A DNA stretch of 64,000 bases from Akebia trifoliata (Eukaryota > Streptophyta > Magnoliopsida > Ranunculales > Lardizabalaceae). The DNA lies in contig CM030705.1 in the NCBI GenBank assembly GCA_017979445.1, positions 17,873,040 to 17,937,039 of the forward strand, read 5' to 3'. The notes under the pieces are model-generated. The model did no database searches, was not told where the DNA came from, and was given only the letters and a program-made list of their open reading frames with translations. The translations under genes were made by a program, and so were the position numbers. Positions 12,624 to 23,978 of the stretch are shown one piece after another; position 1 is the stretch's first letter, and every line of letters starts with the position of its first letter.

Positions 12624-12642
12624 TGGCGACTCCACTGGGGAC
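12624..12642 (+). promoter_or_regulatory. Primer-binding site (tRNA-Arg type)
   Basis: TGGCGACTCCACTGGGGAC starts one base after the 5' LTR. This is the expected place and form for minus-strand priming. Ogre elements are known to use tRNA-Arg; the assignment here rests on memory of that primer type. Confidence 0.75.
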
Positions 12643-14128
12643 ATTGAGGATCAAACTTGAAAAACCCCAAGTAGGGGGACATTGCCAATGACCTAGTTTT
12701 ATTTGTTTTGCTTATTTTATTTAATTTTTAGTTAGTTTCATGTTATTGTTTCTTTATTATTTTTATTCTTGTTGGTATGTCGTTGATTGTTTGATTCTAC
12801 TTGGAGCACTTTGATTTAACATATCATCTCTATGGTTTAATCAAGGGCCATTCGGAATGATCCGAAATAATACGAGATTTCGAAGGAATACTTTTATTGA
12901 GGATGAGATTTTTAGACCATGATTTTTTTTTACATATATAAGTATATTTCAATTGAAAATTTGGGTGTGTGCTTGATTTAACTTTTATTTAGTTATTTGC
13001 TTTTTCGCTTATTAGGTAGGTATTCGTTTTTATTTTAATTTATTAGGCAAGACATGTTGTCCATTGACAGCATATAGAGTTTCAAAAAAAAAAAAAAAAA
13101 AAGTAGGGATTTTTGAGTTGCTGTCAACGACAGCAACATACATGGCTGGAAAATTGTCTTTTAAAAGGGGTGTTAAGTGTTAAAAATGGATTTTTACTAG
13201 TACACCCTCAATGATTCAAATTTAAAGGGGGGTGTGCTTGTAGTAAAAAGCTGGTTTTTTCAATTTATGTCATCTTCTTCAGCGTCTTCATCAAAGACCG
13301 TGTGTAACGATTTAACGCCTCTGTACAGATCGGTTTAGAGCTGTTAAATCTGATCGATGTTGTTTGAGGTAGAGATGCAAAGTGTCGAATCCACAATCCC
13401 TTTAAAATCTGATCAATTTCGAGCGGTTTTCGTTGAAAAATCGATGCTTCCTTCGTTGATCAAAGAAGTTCAAAGTCGCTGGTTTTTTCTTGATCTCAAG
13501 TTCGAACATGAAGAGATCGGTTGAAGCATGATTCTTCACCCTATTTCTTTTAAATAGAAGATTAAAATCATTAGCAGGAGGTTCATAGAGATTTTATTCG
13601 TCTTAGCAAACTGAAATGGCGAACAATTCGTCGAAAAATCCCATGTTACAGGCTGATCTCGACGCTGGTATACTGTTATAGGCTGATCTCGACGATTAGC
13701 CTGCTGTTCTAGGCTGATCTCGACGATTAGCCTGCTGTTCTAAGCTGATCTCGACGACTAGCCTGCTGTTATAGGCTGATCTCGACGATTTCACCTGCTG
13801 ATCTCGATGATTTAACCTGCTGATCTCGACGTTAAGCTGGTGATCTCGACGTTGAGCTCGACGTTGAGCTGCTGTTGAGCTCGACGTTATCCTGCTGTTT
13901 TAAAACAAAATCAATTTTTTTTTTTTTAAAAAAAAGAGGAAATTAATTTGTTTCTAAAAAAGAAAAAAATCAAAATAATAAAAAAAAAGATTGGAGATTT
14001 TCTTTTCATAAAAAAAAAAGGAGTTCAAAAAAAAACAACAAAGTCATTTTCTAAATATTACCCATAGCAACATATAGGCAAGTTTTCTTTGTTTTGTTTT
14101 TTGAATTTCCTTGATTGGGCTCAATCTG

Positions 14129-14159
<31 letters not shown>

Positions 14160-14300
14160 GAATAAAACCATCCTCTTATTTCATTGATCATTATCATACC
14201 CTTAATCCGAAATTCTTGGAAATTTTGAATTATCTTTTGGTCACCCCAAAGCGCCCTTGATTGGACTATAAAATTTGCGATGATCGAGTCTAATTGATTG
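12643..14300 (+). other. 5' leader of the complete element, no coding motif seen
   Basis: AT-rich untranslated-looking sequence with an A tract (13085-13103), a T tract (14130-14154) and a 31-bp repeat at 13650-13900. No open frame of note and no gag motif. It probably holds the packaging signal, by inference from position. Confidence 0.5.
13650..13900 (+). repeat. 31-bp GATCTCGACG tandem repeat in the leader
   Basis: Five units starting GGCTGATCTCGACG at 13650, 13680, 13711, 13742 and 13773 with period 30-31. It then decays to about 22-bp units sharing CTGCTGATCTCGAYG. It lies between the primer site and the region copied in inverted form at 22294. Confidence 0.8.
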
Positions 14301-16060
14301 CCACATACCGTATATGTGCATGTTTAAATCGTGAACCGGACCATATTATTGATTCATGATGATTGCCTATTTAATGTGCTATAATGTCATTGGGAATGCA
14401 TGTTTGATGTTGGTCATAATGTTGATCATGATTAAATGTTTATGTGATTGGAATGGTGCTTATATCCATATAATTCATGTTATAATTGGTTTGATTGGGC
14501 CATGGGCCCATTTGTTTGGAAAAGGCCCCGGGCACACCCCACCTTACTTTGCACACACCACGTGCACGTTTATCGCTTTACTCACTTACACGTCCCATTT
14601 AGCCAACGTGGCACTAGTGCGTGGCCCGATCTCTTCGGAGATGCGACGTCATTCATGAAACCCACAACTCCAGTCACGTACCTTAAGGTATATCAAACTG
14701 GGTGCATCAATACCATCTGATCAGGTGATTCTGAGAAGTATGTTGATGCACCCAGGCTGGAGCGACCTGAGCCTTTGACCTATTGTAAGCCACACAGTCA
14801 CATGTCCCGATTGCCAACGTAGTACTAGTACGTGGTCGGTCCCCTCGTGGGATGCCAAACCATTTATGAAAGCTACAACTCTTGACTCGTACCCGTGGGT
14901 ATAAAAGGTAATCTAAGTATATCAATTGCACTTTTTGATCAAAACCGGTGCCTAAGCAGATCTTGCCCCGCTGTACCCTACTGTACGAGGGGGATAGACT
15001 ACGTCTATTCTAGACGAGAGGTATTTAAGTGGGCCCTTGCTCAGCATTGTGCGCCACCTCTCAACTGGAGATCAAACGGGCTGTTTTTGGCTTCAGAGAA
15101 GTGAATTGAGGTTTTAGATTATCACCTATACGGTATATCAAACCAAGTCACCACGTATCGAAAGGTATATAGGTGTACTTGGGCAAGGGTGGCCAGATAA
15201 AAATGCATTGCACGTAGTAAGCTTAGAGTCTAGAAACCTTCCTAGTAGGTCACGACTCGAACTTATCGTGGGTGTTCCCGGGTTGTTCATTGAATGGAAT
15301 CTTATGAGACTTTGTGATTGATATGAATGTATGTGAATGATGAGATCAGAATGCATGTGAATGATGAAATGGATGTATGTGAATGATGAGATCAAAGTGT
15401 ATGATTGTCCTCAAGGATAAAAAATGTTATTTTTGAAAATCAAAATGGGTGCACCGACCCAATAAAAAATTCATCTCTTACAAATGACCCAGCCCAACTC
15501 GATCTAACAATCCTGATGGACCGGGCCATTTAAATCGAAATAGAAATCAAATTTTCAAAGAAGAAAAATAGTTTACAAAGGGAAAGTATTTTTCAGAATA
15601 AAATATTTTTCAAAAGAAGTGTTTTCCAGAAAAAGTGTTATTCTCTAGAAAAAATGTTTTCTAAGAAAAAAATATTTTCTAGAAAATGTTTTCCATAAGA
15701 ACAAGATTTTCCAAGAGAAAATATTTTCCAAATAATAACTATTTTTCAGAGAAAAATATTTTCCAGAAGAAAATATTTTCTAAAAGAAAAGAAAATGAAG
15801 GAAAAATGATTTACAAAAGATATATATTTACATGAAAAATTATTGAAATATGTTTGAAGTTGTTATTCAATAAAAACATTATTTGTCAATATTTTTCAAG
15901 AGTACAGTAAAATTATTTTTCTTCTGAATAATCATTAAATGGATAAATTGTTTAACGGATTGGTGCACAAAATTCTATAAAATCTCAGGGTTCATTTAAA
16001 ATGTTATCAAGGGGGTGACACTGAAATTGGTTAAATTCACCTTCAAAGAGGTTTAAAGGT
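14300..16060 (+). other. Leader/gag-position segment, present inverted at 10358-10891 plus 22294-23400
   Basis: No gag motif or long frame. The ORFs on both strands have close partners in the inverted fragment at 22294-23400, which shows only shared ancestry, not coding. The last 500 bp (about 15540-15830) are a run of AAAATATTTTCCAGAA-like direct repeats. Confidence 0.6.
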
Positions 16061-16389
16061 TATCATTGTATCTAAGCTCAATCGTCCATTGCCTAGCTAG
16101 GGTTCTAAATCCAGTCAGTTAGAGTAACGTCAATATCAAGTCAACAGTCAGAAATGACCTCAAAATTTCTCAATATCATCCAGTTGTTCTTTGAAAATCA
16201 TAGTGCTTCAATCCTACCGGTTGTAAGCAATGTCTCAGTTCTCATCAAGCCCGTTTTGGGTAGTCTTGAGTTTTCATGAGTCATTTGGGTTAACTCGAGT
16301 CCTTTTTCCTAGCAAGGTCATGTCCTCCTTAGATTGAGTCTACTCTTTCTTATTGAGTCAAGTTAGTTCATCGAGTCTATAGAGGTGTT

Positions 16390-17345
16390 TATCGCCCCTT
16401 TTGAATTTGATTGGATAAAGAAAATTTTTGAATACCCCGAGCGCATTAACGAATTAACTAATAATTTGATAGATTTTGAAGATAAGAGTCAGGCTCAACC
16501 TTTAATCGAGAAAGGAAAGGTCCTTGACCTCGGAACATAAATAAATTCCTAAAGAGATTCAAATAGAAACCATCTTATCTCCAGAAGAACACAAGGGGAT
16601 AATGAATTTTCTTAGAAATTTTGAAGACTTGGTTCACGTGGGCCTATGAGGATATGTTAGGTGCAAGTTTGGGTGTTGTCTAACACGGATTATATATTGA
16701 CTCGTCTATATCGATGGAATCAAAGAAGATGTTATAAAATATATCAGCACTATCCTTACTACATCTTGAGTTGCAAATCACATATTATCAATCGATATGG
16801 GGATACCTTTTGAACTGATCTCTAATAATGGGTCTTACTTCAAAGCTTAAATCATTACTCCGTGTTCAAAGTTGAAGATCCAGAATCACAAATCATCCTC
16901 CTACCTTCCTCAGATCAATGGAACGGTTGAAGCAGTTAATAAGAGTATCAAGACTATCATCAGGAAAATGAGTCAATAACATCGAGATTGGTCAGAAAAA
17001 TTATCATTCACGCTGTGGACATATCGAACCCTAATTCGATTCTCTATTGGAGCTACTCCCTACTCTTTAGTGTATGGCATGGAAGCAGTATTGCCAGTTG
17101 AAATGGAAATTCCGTCTCTCAGGGTCTTGTTGGAAAATCATTTGTTAGAAACAGATTGGGTTCGTCAGCAGTATGGAGAATTAAACTTGATCGAAGGAAA
17201 CGATTTAAAGCCCTGTACCACGTGCAAGCTTATCTAAGAAGAGTCACCTGTGCATTTGACAAGAAGGTCAAAGCTCATCATTTACAAGTCAAAGAATTAA
17301 CTATCAGACTTCAAAGAAAATTGAACACTCCTCATCAACTATAGG
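16390..17345 (+). pseudogene. Tat-lineage pol remnant, pre-RT fused to integrase
   Basis: The first part (about 16590-16680) reads as the pre-RT segment of Tat elements (NFLRNFEDLVHVGL..YEDML in shifting frames). It jumps directly to integrase near 16780. RYGIPFELISNNG-like sequence shows the second catalytic aspartate as Asn. SYLPQINGTVEAVNKSI, GATPYSLVYGMEAVLPVE and LRVLLENHL follow to 17150. The RT, RNase H and most of integrase are deleted. A stop follows KMSQ near 16977, and the tail shifts frame. Confidence 0.8.
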
Positions 17346-18989
17346 AGAAAGTCTAAATTGGAGAAATTCATTCATTAAGGAAATACTGTCTGGAAAAGTC
17401 GTCAGACTTCAAGATCATGATGGAGATGAACTACCAGAACCAACCAACCTTGACCAGATCAAGCGGTACTACATTTAAGGAGGCCATCTTTGACCGAATC
17501 AATCCTCATATTACCCAGCTACCTTGTTCAACATATCCTTTCTCAACCCCTTTGCAGCCTGTTCAAAAAGAGAAAATTGTGCCTTTTATTTCTTAGCCTG
17601 ATTACCTAACCCAGGGGAGGGAAAAATCCGAACTAGGTTTTGGTCTGATCCCAAAATTTGGGGTACGTAGGCAACCTGAGAAGTTACTTCAGACCCGACC
17701 ACACCAAAATAAAAAAATAAATTCCCCGATGAAGAAAAAATCTAAAAAGAAAAAATTCAAAAGAATGGAAAAAAAATTCAAGAAAAAGTTTAAATGAAAT
17801 GCCACACAAGGGGCATTTGGGTTTTTGAGCCTCAAAATCCCTTTCATTTTATGCCTAGTCCCAAGCCTGCCTATAAAAGTCCTCCTAAGTACCGTGTGAA
17901 AAGGTCAAGGAGGGTAGTAGAACATGATCAGACAGTAATTCTAGAAGGTCAGAGGAAAAGAAAAAGATAAAAAAAAAAAATAATGAAGCCTGCTAAGTTG
18001 AAAACCTGAAAATGGCGACTTAGGCAAAAATTAAGGCAAGCTCGCAAAGTTGAAAGGACAACTTTGGCAACAATCAGAGCTAAGAAAAAAAAAAAAAAAA
18101 AAAAAGCTCGCTGGATTGAAAACCTGAAAAGGCGATCTAGGCAAAAGTTAGAGCAAACTCAATAGATTGAAAACCTGGAAAGGCGATCTAGGCAAAAGTT
18201 AGAGCAACAAAGAAAAACAAAAGAAAATCCCAAGCTGAGAGCAGTTCGAGCTGAAACATCAGAAATCCGAATAATCAAGTTCAATACTCAGCTTAAACCT
18301 GGCATAAATTCAGAAGCCACAAGTATCTTGTCTACGATCAATCTGAAAATTCTTACTTCCCCAAGTGAACCAATGGAGAGAATGGTGAATTCTATGATGA
18401 GTCTCAAAAGGAAACATTTTGTTCTCTTGAGCCTGACTCAAAATCTTTAATAAAATTAATCAAAATTAAAAGTTGGATCTTTATTGCGCTTGTGGTAATC
18501 AAATATTTCAAACCTTCATACAAGGGGCATTTTTTCTTTTTCCTCTAGATATGTAATTTCCCCCCTTATACTAGGGGCATTTTTTAATGATGTGTTCAAT
18601 TATTTTCAATGCCATGTTTATTGTCAAACTAGGGATATTTTGTTCTTGGAGCAATGTTAATCCTAAAAACCTCAAACTTAAGGTTACCTTCTTGATAACA
18701 GTTCTTCAAAAAACTCTTGAGGTTCAAAAGAAATAAAAACTCAGGTTTTAAATTCATAAAACTTTTGGATAAATCCTTGAGATTCAAACAAAAGCACTTC
18801 GGATCTCACATTTGACTGTGTCCAGAAATCAACTAATATGGTATTCCCAGATCCAATCATTCCTGGATTCGATCATTTCTCTTCCAGATTCAGTATCTTC
18901 CAGATTTATTCAATTCATTCTAATCAGTCTTTTCCAAATTCATTCTTTTTTTCCCAAAAGTCCTTCATTCCTTTGCCAATTTTGCTCAG
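17346..18989 (+). other. 3' UTR of the complete element, upstream of the minisatellite
   Basis: No coding motif. It includes the conserved post-pol block ending GGGGTACGTAGGCAACCTGA (about 17660-17680) common in Tat elements. A purine-rich set of TTGAAAACCTGAAAAGGCGA repeats (about 17995-18200) follows, then ACAAGGGGCATTTT blocks. It aligns with 6322-7497. Confidence 0.7.
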
Positions 18990-20214
18990 ATACCGCCGAG
19001 GGTTTTCTCGGAACTATGCTCAGATACCGCCGAGGGTTTTCTCGGAACTATGCTCAGATACTGCCAAGGGTTTTCTTGGAATTATGCTCAGATGCCGCCG
19101 AGGGCTTTCTCGGCATTATGCTCAGATACCGCCGAGGGTTTTCTCGGAACTATGCTCAGATGCCGCCAAGGGTTTTCTTGGAATTATGCTCAGATACCGC
19201 AGAGGGTTTTCTCGGAACTATGCTCAGATGCCGCCAAGGGTTTTCTTGGAATTATGCTCAGATACCGCCAAGGGTTTTCTTGGAATTATGCTCAGATGCC
19301 GCCAAGGGTTTTCTCGGAATTATGCTCAGATGTCGCCGAGGGTTTTCTCGGAACTATGCTCAGATACCGCCAAGGGTTTTCTCGGAACTATGCTCAGATA
19401 CCGCCAAGGGTTTTCTTGGAATTATGCTCAGATACCGCCAAGGGTTTTCTTGGAATTATGCTCAGATGCCGCCGAGGGTTTTCTCGGAACTATGCTCAGA
19501 TGCCGCCAAGGGTTTTCTTGGAATTATGCTCAGATGCCGCCAAGGGTTTTCTTGGAATTATGCTCAGATGCCGCCAAGGGTTTTCTTGGAATTATGCTCA
19601 GATACCGCCAAGGGTTTTCTTGGAATTATGCTCAGATGCCGCCGAGGGCTTTCTCGGAACTATGCTCAGATGCCGCCAAGGGTTTTCTTGGAATTATGCT
19701 CAGATACCGCCGAGGGTTTTCTCGGAACTATGCTCAGATACTGCCAAGGGTTTTCTTGGAATTATGCTTAGATACCGCCAAGGGTTTTCTTGGAATTATG
19801 CTCAGATGCCGCCGAGGGTTTTCTCGGAACTATGCTCAGATGCCGCCAAGGGTTTTCTTGGAATTATGCTCAGATGCCGCCGAGGGTTTTCTCGGAACTA
19901 TGCTCAGATACCGCCAAGGGTTTTCTTGGAATTATGCTCAGATGCCGCCGAGGGTTTTCTCGGAACTATGCTCAGATACCGCCAAGGGTTTTCTTGGAAT
20001 TATGCTCAGATACCGCCAAGGGTTTTCTTGGAATTATGCTCAGATGCCGCCGAGGGTTTTCTCGGAACTATGCTCAGACGCCGCCAAGGGTTTTCTTGGA
20101 ATTATGCTCAGATGCCGCCGAGGGTTTTCTCGGAACTATGCTCAGATGCCACCGATGGCTTTCTTGGAACTATGCTCAGATACCGCCAAGGGTTTTCTTG
20201 GAATTATGCTCAGT
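18990..20214 (+). repeat. 34-bp minisatellite array, young copy, 36 units
   Basis: Thirty-six units of exactly 34 bp. By eye 13 are type A (CCGAG...CTCGG, mostly GGAACT) and 19 are type B (CCAAG...CTTGG, GGAATT). Two mix the arms and two are otherwise changed. The palindrome is therefore kept in both types. The array sits 345 bp before the 3' LTR, the usual place for Ogre-family tandem repeats. It gives ORFs of 319 to 467 codons in overlapping frames, which are repeat artefacts. Confidence 0.96.
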
Positions 20215-20558
20215 TTATATTTACTTCATGCTCAGATTTGACTCATTTCCAACTCAAACTCTTTGAAATCTATCTCAGATTTTGAGCCCACACACTTGCA
20301 CAGTTGTATATCAGTCAAGGAGAATTTTTTTTTTAAAATTCAAGGATCTGACACTGCCAGTGAGAGCTCGCGCTCAAGGACCTGACATTTTTTTAAGTTC
20401 GAGGAGAGTTTTATGCTCAATGATCCGAACACCCCGACGAATTGCTAAATCAGGCTGCAAAATGAACTGTCACTAGCTTTGGCATTCGGATATCGCACTT
20501 TCTACCAAAATAAATTTGCTATCTAGTTTGCTTCAACCCTCTGCCAAAGAGGGGCATC
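20215..20558 (+). promoter_or_regulatory. End of 3' UTR and polypurine tract
   Basis: Unique sequence after the array, ending in AAAGAGGGGCATC directly before the 3' LTR. The purine run at 20546-20554 is the likely plus-strand primer. Confidence 0.65.
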
Positions 20559-22288
20559 TGTAGACACCCCATTTTTGCATCCGCCTGATTAATCAACTCG
20601 TCAACCCGATCGCAAAAGTTCCCAATGATGGATGTTTATTCCAATGCTTTATTTTGTTACCAGATATGTTTCAGAAATCCGGATGAGGTATCTTGAACTG
20701 ACAAAACTTAGAAACCACGATACGCTAGGAAAATACGACCCCAGAAACATAGAAATCATCATCTTGCAAATCAAAAAGAAGCTTCACGATAAAAATCACT
20801 AAAAATGATTAAATTACCAAAATACCCCTAACCTCAAAACAACCTTAGAGCCTACATTACGCTTAGGAAAATCCGTTCAAACACATAAAACAACAAATCG
20901 AAACCAAGTAAACCACTTCGCCAATTTTCACAAAATTTGACAAAATTACGAAAATACCCCTCATAAAGTTCACGATCATTTCATACAAAAAACTTCATAA
21001 ATGACAAAAACCAACATTCCCATTGAATTCCTTACGAAAAACTGATTCCAAAACATCCTGGAACATTGAAAAACGACTTAAAACGTAAAAAATCCTCTCC
21101 GAGGGCAAAACGGTAATTTCACAATTTTCATAATTAAAAAATTCGAAATTAATAAATAAAACATTAAATAATTAAAGTGAAACATTAATGAAATTAATTT
21201 AAAAAGTTGAACCTAAAAAATCGATTAATTGGACTCTCAGGCAAAATTGTTGAGGGTTCGTGGGATATTTCTTTAAGGACCCCTCCATTTGGGGGTTCAA
21301 AGAATTAAAGATATAATAGAAGGGGGTTCTCCAAAAATTAAAAGTAAATCAAGCAAGACTGAAGTCAAGGTATTAAAGTCAATCAAATGAGACTGAAGTC
21401 AAAATTAAAGTCAATCAAGCAAGACTGAAGTCAAGGTACTAATCGAGTCAATCTCATAAGACTAAGGTCAAAACCCTAAATCAAAACCCTAATCTAAACT
21501 AATCAAGTCAATCTCATAAGACTAAGGTCAAAACCCTAAATCCAAACCCTAATCTAAAACTAATCAAGTCAATCTCATAAGACTAAAGTCAAAACCCTAA
21601 AACCTAAAGACTAAGTCAAAACCCTAATTGAAACCCTAAAAAGAAACCCTAATCAAACCCTAAATGCTTCTAAAAACTTTATAAATAGGAGCCTCCACAC
21701 CCTATTTTCGTATCAAAGAAAAAACCCTAGAAAAAGTAGGTGAAGAAGCCTCCATAACCTCCCCAAAACCCTAATTTTGGAGCCCCAACTCCTTCCCTAA
21801 CACCCCTACTCCGATTTTAGCCTAAAAAACACCCAAAAACCTCTCAAAAACATCCCAAAAATTCACAACAAATTCGAAGCATCCAGATCCAAGAAGGAGA
21901 TACCTTACCTCGGATATCAGAAATCAGATCCGGAGATAGAATGAAGTAAGGAATACGGTACAAGGAGCCATTTTCACCAGATCTGAGGGAATAATACTTT
22001 TGCAGATCAAAGGTAAGTTAATTTTTATTTTTTTTAATCTAGGTTTATCATTAGCGATGTAGATCTATTTGGGATAAGTAGAGACCGGCATTGGCCGGGC
22101 GGGGTTGGTGCCTAACACCTTCCAACCCCGTAACATGATCCCCGGATTCAGATTTCTATAGTAGATTAGTTCTTTTTTATCCATTTAAGGGTCAATTTGG
22201 TTCCTAGACCGTAATAACTAGGTGGCGACTCCCAAACCTCAAGGATCAAAAGCGGATCCGCACACCCCGCGGATCGAGGGCGCTTTCA
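20559..22288 (+). repeat. 3' LTR of the complete Tat/Ogre-like element
   Basis: 1,730 bp, near-identical to 10892-12622. The few differences I see are mostly C/T. TATAAATA at 21680-21687. It is followed by the target duplication cgaat. Confidence 0.95.
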
Positions 22289-22293
22289 CGAAT

Positions 22294-23407
22294 TATTGTC
22301 AAAAATTGATTCTTTATGGGGTCGGTGCACTCATTTTAATTTTCAAAACAAAATTTTTGATCCTTGAGGACAACCATACATTCCTGATCTCATCATTCAC
22401 ATACATCTATTCATTATTCACATGCATTCTGATCTCATCATTCACATACATTCATATCAATCACAAAGTCTCATAAGATTTCATTCAATGAATAACCCGG
22501 GAGCACCAACGATAAGTTCGAGTCGTGACCTACAGGGAAGGTTTCTAGACTCTAAGCTTACTACATGCAATGCATTTTTATCTGGCCACCCTTTCCCAAA
22601 TACACCTATATACCTCTCGATACGTGGTGACTTGGTTTGATATAACGTATAGGTGATAATTTAAAACCTCAACTTACTTTTCTGTAGTAAAAAACAACCA
22701 GTTTGATCTCCAATTGAGAGGTGGCGTACAATGCTGAGTAAGGGCCCACTTAAATACCTCTCATCTAGAATAGACGTAGTCTATCCCCATCGTACAGTAG
22801 GGTACAGCGGGGCAAGATCTCGCTTAGGCACCGATTTTGACCAAGAAGTACAATTGATATACTTAGATTATCTTTTACATACCTATGGGTACGAGTCAAG
22901 AGTTGTAGCTTTCATAAATGGTTTGGCATCCCACGAGGGGACCGACCACGTACTAGTATTATGTTAGCAATCGGGACATACGACTGTGTGGCTCACAATA
23001 GGTCAAAGGGTCAGGTTGCTCCAGCCTGGGTGCATCAATATACCTCTCAGAATCACCTGATCAGACAGTATTGATGCCCCCAGTTTGATATACCCTAAGG
23101 TACGCAACTGGAGTTGTAGTTTTCATGAATGACATCGCATCTCCGAAGAGACCGGACCACGCACTAGTGCCACGTTGGCTATATAGGAAGTGTAAGTGTG
23201 CAAAACAGTAAATGTGCATGTGGTATGTGCAAAACAGAATGGGGTGTGCTCAAGGCCTTTTTTAAACAGATTAAGTCATAGGTCCAATTAAACCATACAA
23301 GAGAGGATATTAAATCATACAAGTGCAGACATACATTGATCAAAAACATATTCATATAGTTCAATTTAAGATTTAAACATGCACATCTCTTGCATATTGA
23401 ATTCAGA
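22294..23407 (-). mobile_element. Inverted Tat/Ogre leader fragment, right part
   Basis: Reverse complement of about 14330-15450 in the complete element, at roughly 85-90 percent by eye. Shared segments include the sequence behind the 72-codon ORF at 22422 and its partner at 15138. It is contiguous with 10358-10891 once the complete element and one cgaat are removed. Confidence 0.85.
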
Positions 23408-23900
23408 TTCTAAATTAATCTACTCGATGGGATCTACATTTTATTAAAGGTGCTCAGACCTAATTCTGACTAGAATGTTTTGTAAAAACGTTTTAACATT
23501 GCTGTTCCAACATTCATTCAGCAACAATTTCAGATTTACATATTGAATTTGCATCGATGATATCTAAGGCTCCCGATAACGAAATTGAGTGAATTCAAGT
23601 TCTAAATTAATCTACTCGATGAGATCTACATTTTATTAATAGGTGCCTAGACCTAGTTCTGATTAAAATGTTTTGTAAAAACGTTTTAACATTACTGTCT
23701 CAACCTTCATTCAGCAACAATTTCAGATTTATATATTGAACTTGCATCGATGTTATCTAAGGCTCCCGATAACGAAATTGAGTGAATTCAAATTCTAAAT
23801 TAATCTAATCGATGGGATCTACGTTTTATTAACAGGTGTCCAGACTTAATTCTCACTAGAATATTCTGTAAAAACGTTTTAACATTGCTGTCCCAACCTT
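23408..23900. repeat. 192-bp tandem repeat, about 2.6 copies
   Basis: Copies start TTCTAAATTAATCTA at 23408, 23600 and 23793 (spacing 192 and 193). Each carries GTAAAAACGTTTTAACATT and GCTCCCGATAACGAAATTG. The last copy stops near 23900. It is absent from the complete element. Confidence 0.85.
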
Positions 23901-23978
23901 CATCATTTCATCATTTTCATATGTCAATTTGAATCTTTCATTATTTAGGGATCATCAAAAAGTGATCCTTAATGGGAC

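Larger units (their letters stand above)
10892..22288 (+). mobile_element. Complete-ended Tat/Ogre-like LTR retrotransposon, pol mostly deleted
   Basis: An 11,397-bp element flanked by perfect 5-bp duplications cgaat (10887-10891, 22289-22293). In order it has: 5' LTR 10892-12622, primer site 12624-12642, leader with a 31-bp repeat, a pol remnant near 16390-17345, a long 3' UTR with a 34-bp minisatellite, a purine tract and 3' LTR 20559-22288. By eye the LTRs differ at about five bases and one 1-bp indel in 1.73 kb, so it inserted recently. Only a few hundred codons of broken pol remain, so mobilisation by an autonomous relative is inferred. Ogre elements typically have a tRNA-Arg-type primer site and tandem repeats in the 3' UTR, both seen here. 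Confidence 0.9.

Noticed and set aside
18990..20214. CRISPR-like array (regular short repeats)
   Set aside because: Units are directly abutting with no spacers, and this is plant nuclear DNA; it is a minisatellite.
18838..20241. 467-codon ORF and overlapping 411- and 319-codon ORFs
   Set aside because: They are the 34-bp minisatellite read in three frames. The unit has no stop codon, and there is no frame preference or recognisable domain.
15138..22640. Matching ORFs at 15138-15395 (-) and 22422-22640 (+) as a conserved protein pair
   Set aside because: They are inverted copies of the same element leader. Similarity reflects shared DNA, and no domain or codon pattern is seen.
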